This document shows, in pieces, positions 25,939-33,175 of a stretch of 64,000 nt of DNA. The number at the start of each line of letters is the position of its first letter. Positions within the stretch are counted from its first letter, which is position 1. Where the stretch lies: NCBI RefSeq assembly GCF_000280905.1, contig NZ_ALAP01000055.1, positions 1 to 64,000 of the forward strand, in the 5' to 3' direction. Under the pieces are notes generated by a model, which was not told the origin of the DNA, did not search any database, and saw nothing but the letters and a program-made list of their open reading frames with translations. A program made the translations under genes and the position numbers. The DNA comes from Streptomyces sp. AA1529. GTDB taxonomy: Bacteria; Actinomycetota; Actinomycetes; Streptomycetales; Streptomycetaceae.

Positions 25939-26052
25939 GCCACCCCATGGTGACGCGCGTAGAGGGCCTGTCAATGCCAACTCGCGCGGTTTTGCCGCAC
26001 GTTCACCGGTCCGACGCCGGAGGGGCGCGTGCACGCCCCTCCGGCGGCAGGA

Positions 26053-27195
26053 TCAGCTCGACTCGGCGTGACGGGCCGCCAGTCGGCGGGCGCCCTCGTC
26101 CGTCAGGGAGCCGTGCAGCCGGAGGCGGGCGACCGCACCGTCCGGGTGGATGTCCATCCGGACATGGGTGACGGCGGGCGCGTCGCTCAGCAGGAAGCGG
26201 TGGATGGTGTCGGGCTGGAGGCGGGTGCGCGGCAGCAGTTCGGCCCACTCCCCCGTCTCGCCGTCCCTGCCCACCAGGCTCACCCAGCCCGCCGCGTTGC
26301 CCCGGTAGCAGGCGGTGTCGACCTCCACGGCGCGGATCCGGCCCTGTCCGGCGAGCGCGTAGAAGACCCAGTCGTGCCCCTTGTCACGTCGGCGGCGGGT
26401 CTCCCAGCCCTCGTCCATCTTCTGCGAACGGCCCGGCAGGATGCTGTTGACCGGCGGGGAGAAGAAGCGGTCCGAGGCGTCCTCGGCGAGGCCGCCGTTC
26501 TCCAGCGCCACCAGGTCGAAGGTGCCCAGCGCCGCCAGCCATCCGGGGTCGGCGAGTACCTGGCCGTGCACCCGCAGCCGGGCGATGCCGCCGTCGGGGT
26601 ACTGGCGCAGCCGCAGGTGGGTGAAGCGGCGCTCCTCGGTGACGGTGAAGCCGTTCGCGGCGTGGCCGCCGACGCGGGTGCGGGGGACGAGGGTCGTCCA
26701 CTTCACGTCGTCGGCGAGCAGTTCCCCGGGGGAGGGCGCCCCCGGCACGGAGGTGGCCTCGACGGAGACCTCGGGCGGGTAGTTGCCGCGGAAGTGCGCG
26801 GTGTCCACGACCAGGCCGCGGATCACGCCGGGCGCGCCGAGCTTGATCAGCGCCCAGTCGTGTTCGTCCGCGGCCGGGTGGGGCTCGGACGCCGAGGCGC
26901 CGCGCCGGCGGCGGGTCTCCCAGCCGTCCATGACCTTGCCCTTGTGCTGGAAGGCGTGCGGATCGAACTCGGGGCGCTCGGAGTTGAGCAGGTTCTCGCG
27001 CTCGGCGAAGAACTCGTCGTTGGCCGCGATGACAGTGGCGCCCAGCCTGCGGTCGGCCAGATCGGGAAGGTGGGCGAAGGGGAACCCGGCCTCCGGCGCA
27101 CGGTAGTCGGCGTAGGTGTCGCCGCCCGAGTAGGGCGCGGCATCGCCCGTGTATCCGGTATGGCTGGGTGTGCCTGCGGTCTGCGCCGCTGTCAT
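26053..27195 (-). CDS. alc: Allantoicase
   Basis: Hydrolyses allantoate to ureidoglycolate and urea, the step after allantoinase in purine catabolism. 380 aa, with the two tandem jelly-roll repeats of the family: KVMDGWETRRRRGA in repeat one and QKMDEGWETRRRRDK in repeat two, each followed by HDWALIKLG or HDWVFYALA, VVDTAHFRGNYPP or VDTACYRGNAAG, and a terminal HLRLRQYPDGGIARLRVHG or HVRMDIHPDGAVARLRLHG. The duplicated layout is diagnostic. The ATG at 27195 overlaps the allantoinase TGA (ATGA). Co-expressed with allB and probably repressed by the divergent AllR-like protein. Confidence 0.96.
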   Translation of the reverse strand: MTAAQTAGTPSHTGYTGDAAPYSGGDTYADYRAPEAGFPFAHLPDLADRRLGATVIAANDEFFAERENLLNSERPEFDPHAFQHKGKVMDGWETRRRRGASASEPHPAADEHDWALIKLGAPGVIRGLVVDTAHFRGNYPPEVSVEATSVPGAPSPGELLADDVKWTTLVPRTRVGGHAANGFTVTEERRFTHLRLRQYPDGGIARLRVHGQVLADPGWLAALGTFDLVALENGGLAEDASDRFFSPPVNSILPGRSQKMDEGWETRRRRDKGHDWVFYALAGQGRIRAVEVDTACYRGNAAGWVSLVGRDGETGEWAELLPRTRLQPDTIHRFLLSDAPAVTHVRMDIHPDGAVARLRLHGSLTDEGARRLAARHAESS

Positions 27196-28535
27196 GCGGT
27201 CTTCCTTTCGATGAGCCGTCCGGTCTTTCCGGTGGGAACTCCGTGGTCGGCGACCCGTTCGCCGCGCAGCCAGGCGGAACGCACCACGCCGTGCAGGGTC
27301 CGGCCCGCGTAGGCGGTGACCTGGTTGCGGTGGTGGAGCCGGGCGGGGTCCACGGTGAAGGTCTCCTCGGGCGCCAGGACGGCGAAGTCGGCGTCCCGGC
27401 CCGGGGCGATGCCGCCCTTGCCCTCCAGCCCGGCCAGCCGCGCCGGTTCCCGGGACATCCAGCGGACGACGTCGGTCAGGGCGAATCCGCGGCGGCGGGC
27501 CTCGGTCCAGACCGCGGGCAGACCGAGCTGGAGGGAGGAGATGCCGCCCCAGGCGGTGCCGAAGTCCGGGGTCTTCAGGTCGGTGGTGCAGGGCGAGTGG
27601 TCGGAGACCACGCAGTCGAGGGTGCCGTCGGCCAGCGCCTGCCACAGCGCGTCCTGGTTGGCCCGCTCCCGGATGGGCGGGCAGCACTTGAACTCCGTCG
27701 CGCCGTCCGGGACCTCCTCGGCGGTGAGGGTGAGGAAGTGCGGGCAGGTCTCCGCGGTCAGCCGCAGCCCCGCGGCTCGGGCTTCGGCGAGCATCGGCAG
27801 CGCGTCGCCCGAGGAGAGGTGCAGCACATGGACGCGGGTACCGTGCTCGGCGGCCAGCTCGATCAGCAGCGCGATGGCGTCGTTCTCCGCCGAGCGGGGG
27901 CGGGAGGCGAGGAAGTCGGCGTAGGCGGGACCGCTCCGCTGCGGCGCCGCGGCGAGTCGGCCGGGGTCCTCGGCGTGCACGATCAGCAGCCCGTCGAAGG
28001 AGGCGATCTCGGCCATGGCGGCGGCGAGCTGTGCGCGGTCGAGTTCGGGGAACTCGTCCACCCCGGACGGCGAGAGGAAGCACTTGAAGCCGAAGACTCC
28101 CGCCTCGTGCAGGGGGCGCAGCTCGGCGACGTTGCCGGGCACGGCGCCGCCCCAGAAGCCCACGTCGATGTGTGCCTTGGGCCCGGCCACCTCGCGCTTG
28201 ATCCGCAGGTTGCCGGCGGTGGTGGTGGGCGGGAGGGAGTTGAGCGGCATGTCGAGGAGCGTGGTGATGCCGCCGGCCGCGGCGGCGCGGGTGGCCGTCC
28301 AGAAGCCCTCCCATTCGGCGCGGCCGGGATCGTTGACGTGGACGTGGGTGTCGACCAGGCCGGGCAGCAGCGCGTCGCCGCCGATGTCCTCCAGTGCCGC
28401 GCCCGGCGGCACGGGGGCTCCGTACGCCGACACCTCCGCGATCCGGCCGCCGCCGTCGACGGCGACGTCGGCGGGACGCTCTCCCTCGGGGGTGATCACG
28501 CGCCGGGAGCGCAGGACGAGCCGCACGTCGGACAC
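27192..28535 (-). CDS. allB: Allantoinase
   Basis: Amidohydrolase opening the allantoin ring to allantoate, 447 aa. Metal-binding DTHVHVND, the metal-bridging lysine region VFGFKCFLSPSG, LLIVHAEDPGRLA, HVLHLSSGDAL, ETCPHFLTLT and the late Asp in CVVSDHSPCTTDLK fit the cyclic amidohydrolase family. GTG start at 28535 with an excellent AAGGAGG 6-7 nt upstream. It leads an allB-alc unit. The promoter region carries the 17-bp inverted repeat shared with other purine genes, and the divergent IclR gene is the expected regulator. Confidence 0.96.
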   Translation of the reverse strand: MSDVRLVLRSRRVITPEGERPADVAVDGGGRIAEVSAYGAPVPPGAALEDIGGDALLPGLVDTHVHVNDPGRAEWEGFWTATRAAAAGGITTLLDMPLNSLPPTTTAGNLRIKREVAGPKAHIDVGFWGGAVPGNVAELRPLHEAGVFGFKCFLSPSGVDEFPELDRAQLAAAMAEIASFDGLLIVHAEDPGRLAAAPQRSGPAYADFLASRPRSAENDAIALLIELAAEHGTRVHVLHLSSGDALPMLAEARAAGLRLTAETCPHFLTLTAEEVPDGATEFKCCPPIRERANQDALWQALADGTLDCVVSDHSPCTTDLKTPDFGTAWGGISSLQLGLPAVWTEARRRGFALTDVVRWMSREPARLAGLEGKGGIAPGRDADFAVLAPEETFTVDPARLHHRNQVTAYAGRTLHGVVRSAWLRGERVADHGVPTGKTGRLIERKTA

Positions 28536-28586
28536 ACCGACCTCCTTCGTACTCCGCGGGTCCTGGAATTCGGACCCTCACCATCT

Positions 28587-28603
28587 TTCAACGTTCTGTT
28601 GAA
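28587..28603. promoter_or_regulatory. Purine-regulon inverted repeat (motif A) at allB
   Basis: Perfect TTCAAC-GTTCT-GTTGAA. On the minus strand TTGAAA (28591-28586) could be a -35, with a weak TTCCAG -10 17 bases on, giving a short leader before allB. Same half-sites and spacing occur at 32990, 43488 and 49484. Confidence 0.6.
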
Positions 28604-28658
28604 GGACCGGCTGTACGAATCTTCGTGCGAGGAAGGAGGTCCGTCAAGGGCCGACCCC

Positions 28659-28702
28659 TTGGAGAACTCCACAAAATGGAACTAGACTTTCGCTATACAG
28701 AA
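28659..28702 (+). promoter_or_regulatory. Probable allR promoter with motif B at the start point
   Basis: TTGGAG (28659-28664), 18-nt spacer, TAGACT (28683-28688). Motif B (28688-28702, reverse strand TTCTGTATAGCGAAA) covers the expected +1, which would suit autorepression by an IclR protein. Confidence 0.5.
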
Positions 28703-28865
28703 GAAGAGCGCCGCCAAGGCCGGGCGCGACAGCGAACGCGTCGCAGCAGGAAACCGGTGTCCGCGCCGGGGCGTGTACGAGAGAGGTGACCGCGCGGGAG
28801 ACCGCCGCCCGGCCCTCCGCCCCCGATACCATGCGCCTGACCGCAGGCCAGGAAAGGAACGCGAC

Positions 28866-29675
28866 GTGCCGCCGTCCGCAGAGCACACAACCACCCCCCA
28901 GGCTGCCACGCCGCCCGCCGCAACCGGCGGGGTGCAGTCCCTCGAGCGGGCCTTCGACCTGCTGGAGCGGATGGCCGACGCCGGGGGCGAGGTCGGTCTC
29001 AGCGAGCTCTCGACCACCAGCGGCCTGCCGCTCCCCACCATCCACCGGCTGATGCGCACCCTCGTCTCCTGCGGCTATGTGCGCCAGCAGCCCAACCGGC
29101 GCTACGCCCTGGGCCCCCGGCTGATCCGGCTCGGCGAGAGCGCGGCCCGGCTGCTGGGCACCTGGGCCCGCCCCTACCTGGCCCGGCTGGTGGAGGAGAC
29201 CGGCGAGACGGCGAACATGGCGCTGCTCGACGGCGACGAGGTCGTCTACGTCGCACAGGTGCCCTCCCGGCACTCCATGCGGATGTTCACCGAGGTCGGC
29301 CGCCGGGTGCTGCCGCACTCCACCGGTGTGGGCAAGGTCCTCCTCGCGCACACCCCGGACGACCAGGTCCGGGCGCTGCTGGCCCGGACGGGCATGCCCG
29401 CCGCCACCGAGAAGACCATCACCACCCCGGAGGGCTTCCTGGAAGCCCTGGCCCACGTGCGCGAGGCCGGGTACGCCACCGACGACAACGAGCAGGAGAT
29501 CGGTGTGCGCTGCATCGCCGTCTCCGTGCCCGACTCCCCGACCGCCGCCGCCGTCTCCATCTCGGGCCCCGCGGGCCGGGTCACCGACGCGGCCACGGAC
29601 AAGTTCGTCCCCCTGCTGCACGAGGTGGCGGGCGACCTGTCCACAGCCCTCGCCAGCTCGGGCAACGGCCAGTGA
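28866..29675 (+). CDS. allR: IclR-family regulator, AllR-like
   Basis: Transcription factor of 269 aa. Winged helix near residues 20-75: GVQSLERAFDLLERMADAG, then GLSELSTTSGLPLPTIHRLMRTLVSCGYVRQ in outline. The IclR effector domain has the usual STGVGKVLLAH and GYATDDNEQEIGVRCIAVSVPD. Position, divergent from allantoinase and allantoicase, matches Streptomyces AllR, described in the literature as repressor of allantoin-pathway genes and relieved by allantoate or glyoxylate-type effectors. The GTG at 28866 has AAAGGA 8 nt upstream; the frame extends upstream but lacks conservation. It may control the dispersed purine/glyoxylate genes of this window. Confidence 0.9.
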   Translation: MPPSAEHTTTPQAATPPAATGGVQSLERAFDLLERMADAGGEVGLSELSTTSGLPLPTIHRLMRTLVSCGYVRQQPNRRYALGPRLIRLGESAARLLGTWARPYLARLVEETGETANMALLDGDEVVYVAQVPSRHSMRMFTEVGRRVLPHSTGVGKVLLAHTPDDQVRALLARTGMPAATEKTITTPEGFLEALAHVREAGYATDDNEQEIGVRCIAVSVPDSPTAAAVSISGPAGRVTDAATDKFVPLLHEVAGDLSTALASSGNGQ

Positions 29676-29678
29676 CCG

Positions 29679-31511
29679 CTACCCGTCCTCCGACTCGATC
29701 GCGTCGCGCCAGACCGTCACGTCCAGCTTGACGTAGTCGCTCGGATCGCCCTGCGGCGCGTGGCCCCGGTAGGTGACCAGGGCGATGTGCCCGGAAGTCG
29801 TCTGCAGGCACAGCCGGGAACCGGGCACGAGCCGCTTCAGCGCGACGTCGTCGGTGAAACGCGTCTCGGCCCGGCAGGTCTCGAGCGAGCCCTTCTGGGA
29901 CTTGTCCAGCAGGGCGAGCTTGCCGTTGGGGTCGTCGATACCGAGGTTCGCGCCGTCGATGGTGGTGTTGAGGTACGTCAGCTCCGAGGGAATCCCGCCG
30001 TCGTCCAGGTCCCGGGGCTTGAGGGGGTCGTCACCCATCGCCAGGAAGTAGCCGTCGGGCAGGTTCAGCCCCTTGTACGTCTGGGGCTTCGGGGCCCGCT
30101 TCGCCGCTCCGCCCTTCGCCTCGGACCCGCCGGAGCCCTCCCGGTCGGACTTGTCGGACCCCACGGAGAAGACGGCACCCCAGAAGAGCACCATGCCGCC
30201 CACGACCACGGCCGCGATCGTCTTGCCCCGGTCCCAACGGCGCCGGGGCGGCAGCGGCCGCGGGTGAGCCGGACCGTACGGGACCGGACCGTACGGACCC
30301 GGCCCGTAGGGGCCCGCGCCGGGCGGGGCCGGGTGGCGCGGACCCACCGGGTGGGAGGCCATCGTGGGAGCCGCCGCCAGCGGCGGGGGCGGCTGCGGCC
30401 CGGCCTGCGGGGGCGGCGACGGCGCGGGCGGCACCGGGGCGGCCGGCGGCGCCGTTCCGGCGGGGCCGGGACCGGCTCCGGGGGCCGCCGTCCGCGTCGG
30501 CGCCCCGGTCTGCGTCACAGGCGCCGTCGGTGGGGCCCCGGTCTGCGTCACGGGCGCCGTCGGTGGGGCGCCGGGTGCGGGTGGCGGCGTCTGCGCGGGC
30601 GCGGGTGCGGCGGCGCGGTGGGTGATGTCGGCGGCCACCGGCGAGGGCAGCCAGTCCTCCGGCCGCCGCAACTCACCGCCGTCGGACGCCTCCTGGCACA
30701 GCCGCAGCACCTCGTCGAGCCCGGGGCGGTCGTCCGGACGCTTGGCCAGACAGCGGGTGACCAGCTCCCGCAGCTCGTCCTGGATACCCTCCAGCGCCGG
30801 TTCGGCGTGCACGACGCGGTACAGGACCCCGTGCGAGGTGCCCTCGCCGAAGGCCGGGGTGCCCAGCGCGGCGTAGGCGGCTATCTGACCCAGCGCGAAG
30901 ATGTCGGTGGCCGACGTGACCCGCTCCCCCGCCGCCTGCTCCGGCGCCATGAAGGAGGGCGTGCCGATCGTGACCCCGCTGCTGGTGAGCGAGGTGGCGT
31001 CGGCGGCGCGGGCGATGCCGAAGTCGATGACCCGCGGGCCGTCGTCCGCGAGCAGCACGTTGGAGGGCTTGAGGTCCCGGTGGACGATGCCCGCCTTGTG
31101 GATGACCTGGAGTGCCTCGGCGACTCCGGCGACCAGGAAGAGCACGGTGGACGCCGGCAGCCTCCCGTGCCCGCCCACCGCGTCCGCGAGCGAGGGGCCC
31201 GGGACGTAGGCGGTGGCCAGCCAGGGCTGCGGGCCCTCGGTGTCGCTGTCGATCACCGGCGCGGTGTGCAGCCCCTGCACCCGCTCGGCGGCCCGGACCT
31301 CCTGCTGGAACCGGCGGCGGAACTCCGGGTCCTCGCTGAAGTCGGGGCGGATGACCTTGATGGCGACGGGACGCCCGCCCGGGGTGTAGGAGAGGTAGAC
31401 CTTGCCCATGCCTCCGGAACCGAGCCGGGCCGCCAGCCGGTACCCGGCGACCGTCGCCGGATCGTCCGGCGCGAGCGGAGTGAAGACCTGAGCCGCCGCC
31501 CCGTCAACCAT
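29679..31511 (-). CDS. Membrane-anchored Hanks-type serine/threonine protein kinase
   Basis: 610 aa PknB-type receptor kinase. Kinase domain residues about 20-280: GSGGMGKVY, lysine in PVAIKVI, HRDLKPSNVLL, DFGIARA, GTPSFMAPEQAAG. A linker rich in Pro/Ala/Thr (about 300-430) contains a duplicated APPTAPVTQTG unit. One membrane segment (TIAAVVVGGMVLFWGAVFSV, about 440-460) leads to an extracellular domain of roughly 140 residues without PASTA repeats (DGYFLAMGDDPLKP, LCLQTTSGHIALVTYRG), which looks like the small beta-rich sensor found in other Streptomyces kinases. Ligand unknown. It converges on allR with only 3 bases between the stops. Confidence 0.94.
   Translation of the reverse strand: MVDGAAAQVFTPLAPDDPATVAGYRLAARLGSGGMGKVYLSYTPGGRPVAIKVIRPDFSEDPEFRRRFQQEVRAAERVQGLHTAPVIDSDTEGPQPWLATAYVPGPSLADAVGGHGRLPASTVLFLVAGVAEALQVIHKAGIVHRDLKPSNVLLADDGPRVIDFGIARAADATSLTSSGVTIGTPSFMAPEQAAGERVTSATDIFALGQIAAYAALGTPAFGEGTSHGVLYRVVHAEPALEGIQDELRELVTRCLAKRPDDRPGLDEVLRLCQEASDGGELRRPEDWLPSPVAADITHRAAAPAPAQTPPPAPGAPPTAPVTQTGAPPTAPVTQTGAPTRTAAPGAGPGPAGTAPPAAPVPPAPSPPPQAGPQPPPPLAAAPTMASHPVGPRHPAPPGAGPYGPGPYGPVPYGPAHPRPLPPRRRWDRGKTIAAVVVGGMVLFWGAVFSVGSDKSDREGSGGSEAKGGAAKRAPKPQTYKGLNLPDGYFLAMGDDPLKPRDLDDGGIPSELTYLNTTIDGANLGIDDPNGKLALLDKSQKGSLETCRAETRFTDDVALKRLVPGSRLCLQTTSGHIALVTYRGHAPQGDPSDYVKLDVTVWRDAIESEDG
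30502..30567 (-). repeat. 33-bp tandem duplication in the kinase linker
   Basis: Two adjacent 33-bp units starting GCCCCGGTCTGCGTCAC differ at one base and keep frame. They encode the repeated Pro/Thr/Gln segment of the kinase's disordered linker. Likely a replication-slippage product. Confidence 0.85.
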
Positions 31512-31574
31512 GAACCACTGCCCCCGATAGAGTCGTTGCGCGTCGCTGACGCCCAGACACTATCGGTGTGACGC

Positions 31575-31910
31575 TCAGTTCGCGGAGCGCGGGCCCGCCC
31601 CGAAGAGTTCGACGGCCTCCCGGACGCCGACCAGCGGGCGCGCCAAGGCGCTCACCGAGCCGACGGCGGCCGCCAGCAGCAGCAGCGGATACCGCAGCTC
31701 CTGGGCGGCGGGCGCTCCGGAGCGGACCGCGGCCGTCAGCGCGTCCAGCCCGCGCTCGGCCTCGCGGCGGTCGGGCAGGTCGGCGGGGTGGGCGTCCAGC
31801 GCCCGCCGCATCCGCTGCACAGCCCGGCCCAGCGCCTCGACCCGCGGGTCGGCGCCGGTGTCGTGCCCGGCGGTCACGGACCGCCGCTCACCAACAGCCT
31901 CGCTTCGCAC
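31575..31910 (-). CDS. DUF5955-like small protein
   Basis: About 111 aa. Predicted helices: PRVEALGRAVQRMRRALDAH, DRREAERGLDALTAAV, then a hydrophobic helix YPLLLLAAAVGSVSALARPLVGVREAVELFG. This arrangement recalls the DUF5955 family common in Streptomyces; function unknown. The GTG at 31910 is preferred because of a GGGGGG element 5 nt upstream; an ATG at 31925 and a GTG at 31877 are alternatives. The segment just upstream holds three consecutive hairpins (31932-32003). Confidence 0.72.
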   Translation of the reverse strand: MRSEAVGERRSVTAGHDTGADPRVEALGRAVQRMRRALDAHPADLPDRREAERGLDALTAAVRSGAPAAQELRYPLLLLAAAVGSVSALARPLVGVREAVELFGAGPRSAN

Positions 31911-31931
31911 GTTTTCCCCCCACATGGGATG

Positions 31932-32003
31932 TCCCGCGCCTTCAGGCACGGGATTTCCGCCTTCCTCCAAGGAAGTGACCGCTCCTGTCGGAGGTTCCGA
32001 CAG
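31932..32003 (-). other. Cluster of three hairpins upstream of the DUF5955-like gene
   Basis: In 72 bases: TCCCGCGCC-TTCA-GGCACGGGA (31932-31953; fully paired on minus-strand RNA through a G-U pair, loop UGAA), CTTCCT-CCA-AGGAAG (31961-31975) and CTGTCGGA-GGT-TCCGACAG (31985-32003). The first resembles hairpins at ends of IS200/IS605-type elements; a structured leader RNA is the other option. No transposase is present. Confidence 0.5.
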
Positions 32004-32120
32004 TAAACGCCACTCTACGCGTGTGCCGCCACACGGAACGCAAGATTTCGGGTCGCCTTTCCGATGATCATCCCCAAGGATGACGGCCGCATCCCTCTTA
32101 CGTGCGATATCCATGAACGT

Positions 32121-32780
32121 ATGGCGCACAGCGGACAGACATCCCACGCCCCCGGACGTGATACGGCACCCCGGGTGGCCGGGCTGCTGCTGGCCGCCGG
32201 CGCGGGGCGGCGGCTGGGCGGCCGCCCGAAGGCGCTGCTGCGGCACTCCGGCGGACTGCTGGTGGAACACGCGGCCCGGGTCCTCCGGGCGGGCGGCTGC
32301 GGACCGGTGTACGTGGTGCTGGGCGCGGCCGGTGAGCGGGTACGGGAGGCGGCGGCGCTGCCCGGCTGCGTACTGGTGGACAACCCGGACTGGGCCGCGG
32401 GCATGGGGAGTTCCTTGCGCGCGGGGCTGGCGGCCGTCTCCGCGGAGGGCGCCGCGGGTGACGGGATGGAGCACGGCGCCGGGGCGGTCCTGGTGTCCCT
32501 GGTGGACCAGCCGGGCATCGGCGCGGACGCGGTGGCCCGGGTCCGGGCCGCGTACCGCTCCCCGGCCACCCTCGCCGCCGCCGCGTACGAAGGCCGCCGC
32601 GGCCACCCCGTGCTGCTGGGCTCCGCGCACTGGACCGGCGTCGCGGGCAGCGCACGGGCGGACTCGGGAGCGCGCGGGTATCTGCGGGAGCGGCAGGAGG
32701 CGCTGACGCTCGTGGAATGCGCGGACCTCGCCGACCCGTCCGACATCGACACCCCGGACGACCTGCACCGTCTGCGGTAG
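32121..32780 (+). CDS. MobA-like nucleotidyltransferase (MocA-type molybdenum cofactor cytidylyltransferase)
   Basis: 219 aa. The NTP-binding loop VAGLLLAAGAGRRLGGRPKALL, then PVYVVLGAAGERV, LVDNPDWAAGMGSSLRAGL, the metal site VSLVDQPGIGADA, and RGHPVLLGSAHW are the hallmarks of MocA/MobA-like proteins that attach CMP or GMP to molybdopterin. Xanthine dehydrogenase-type enzymes need such a cofactor, and an xdh locus lies at the right end of the window, so a role in maturation is plausible. Start uncertain: ATG at 32121 begins just before the conserved part; an ATG at 32064 would add 19 unconserved residues. Neither has a good ribosome site. Confidence 0.82.
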   Translation: MAHSGQTSHAPGRDTAPRVAGLLLAAGAGRRLGGRPKALLRHSGGLLVEHAARVLRAGGCGPVYVVLGAAGERVREAAALPGCVLVDNPDWAAGMGSSLRAGLAAVSAEGAAGDGMEHGAGAVLVSLVDQPGIGADAVARVRAAYRSPATLAAAAYEGRRGHPVLLGSAHWTGVAGSARADSGARGYLRERQEALTLVECADLADPSDIDTPDDLHRLR

Positions 32781-32824
32781 CAGCGGCCCCGGACCCGGCA
32801 GTGGCCGTGGTACGGGGACACCTG

Positions 32825-32861
32825 GCCCCGCGCGCCGGGGCACGAACCCCCGGCGCGGGGC
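32825..32861 (+). terminator. Terminator hairpin after the nucleotidyltransferase
   Basis: GCCCCGCG-CG-CCGGGG pairs with CCCCGG-CGCGGGGC (14 bp with a 2-nt bulge), 45 bases past the stop at 32780. Factor-independent type without a U-tract. Confidence 0.65.
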
Positions 32862-32989
32862 GTGACGTGCGCCGGCACGAGGGCGCGGCAGGCGGGTCGG
32901 CACGGGCGGCAGCCCGAGGTAGGACGTGGCACCCGAGGACAGCGGAAGGATCTGTTCCGGGGGCGGATCGGGGTGAGAGATATCTCGAC

Positions 32990-33030
32990 GTCAACAAACT
33001 CTTGAAGTTCCACTATGAGGAAACTAATCT
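32990..33030 (+). promoter_or_regulatory. Malate synthase promoter with motif A on the -35
   Basis: TTGAAG (33002-33007), exactly 17 nt, TAATCT (33025-33030): one of the clearest promoters in the window. The 17-bp repeat GTCAAC-AAACT-CTTGAA (32990-33006) overlaps the -35 in the same register as at the catalase promoter. Confidence 0.65.
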
Positions 33031-33175
33031 CCACTGATCAGAAGCGTCTTCCTGTCCCGAAGGCGCCCATGCCCGCGTTCCGTGCGCCAGGCACGGAACG
33101 CGGCACCCCGTGCCGCCCCGCACCGGACCTCGCCCGGCGGCCTCTGCACACCGCTCGCTGAAGGAGTGACCCACC

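Larger units (their letters stand above)
28536..28865. other. Divergent allB/allR control region
   Basis: 330 bases with no gene, containing the TTCAAC-N5-GTTGAA repeat near allB, a probable allR promoter and the second 15-bp motif (listed separately). The central part (28600-28720) is clearly lower in GC than its surroundings, as expected for promoters. Confidence 0.6.
32781..33175. other. Intergenic region upstream of malate synthase
   Basis: 395 bases. It starts with a terminator-like hairpin (32825-32861) for the preceding gene and ends with a distinctly AT-rich promoter segment (32980-33060) for malate synthase. No gene of its own. Confidence 0.6.
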
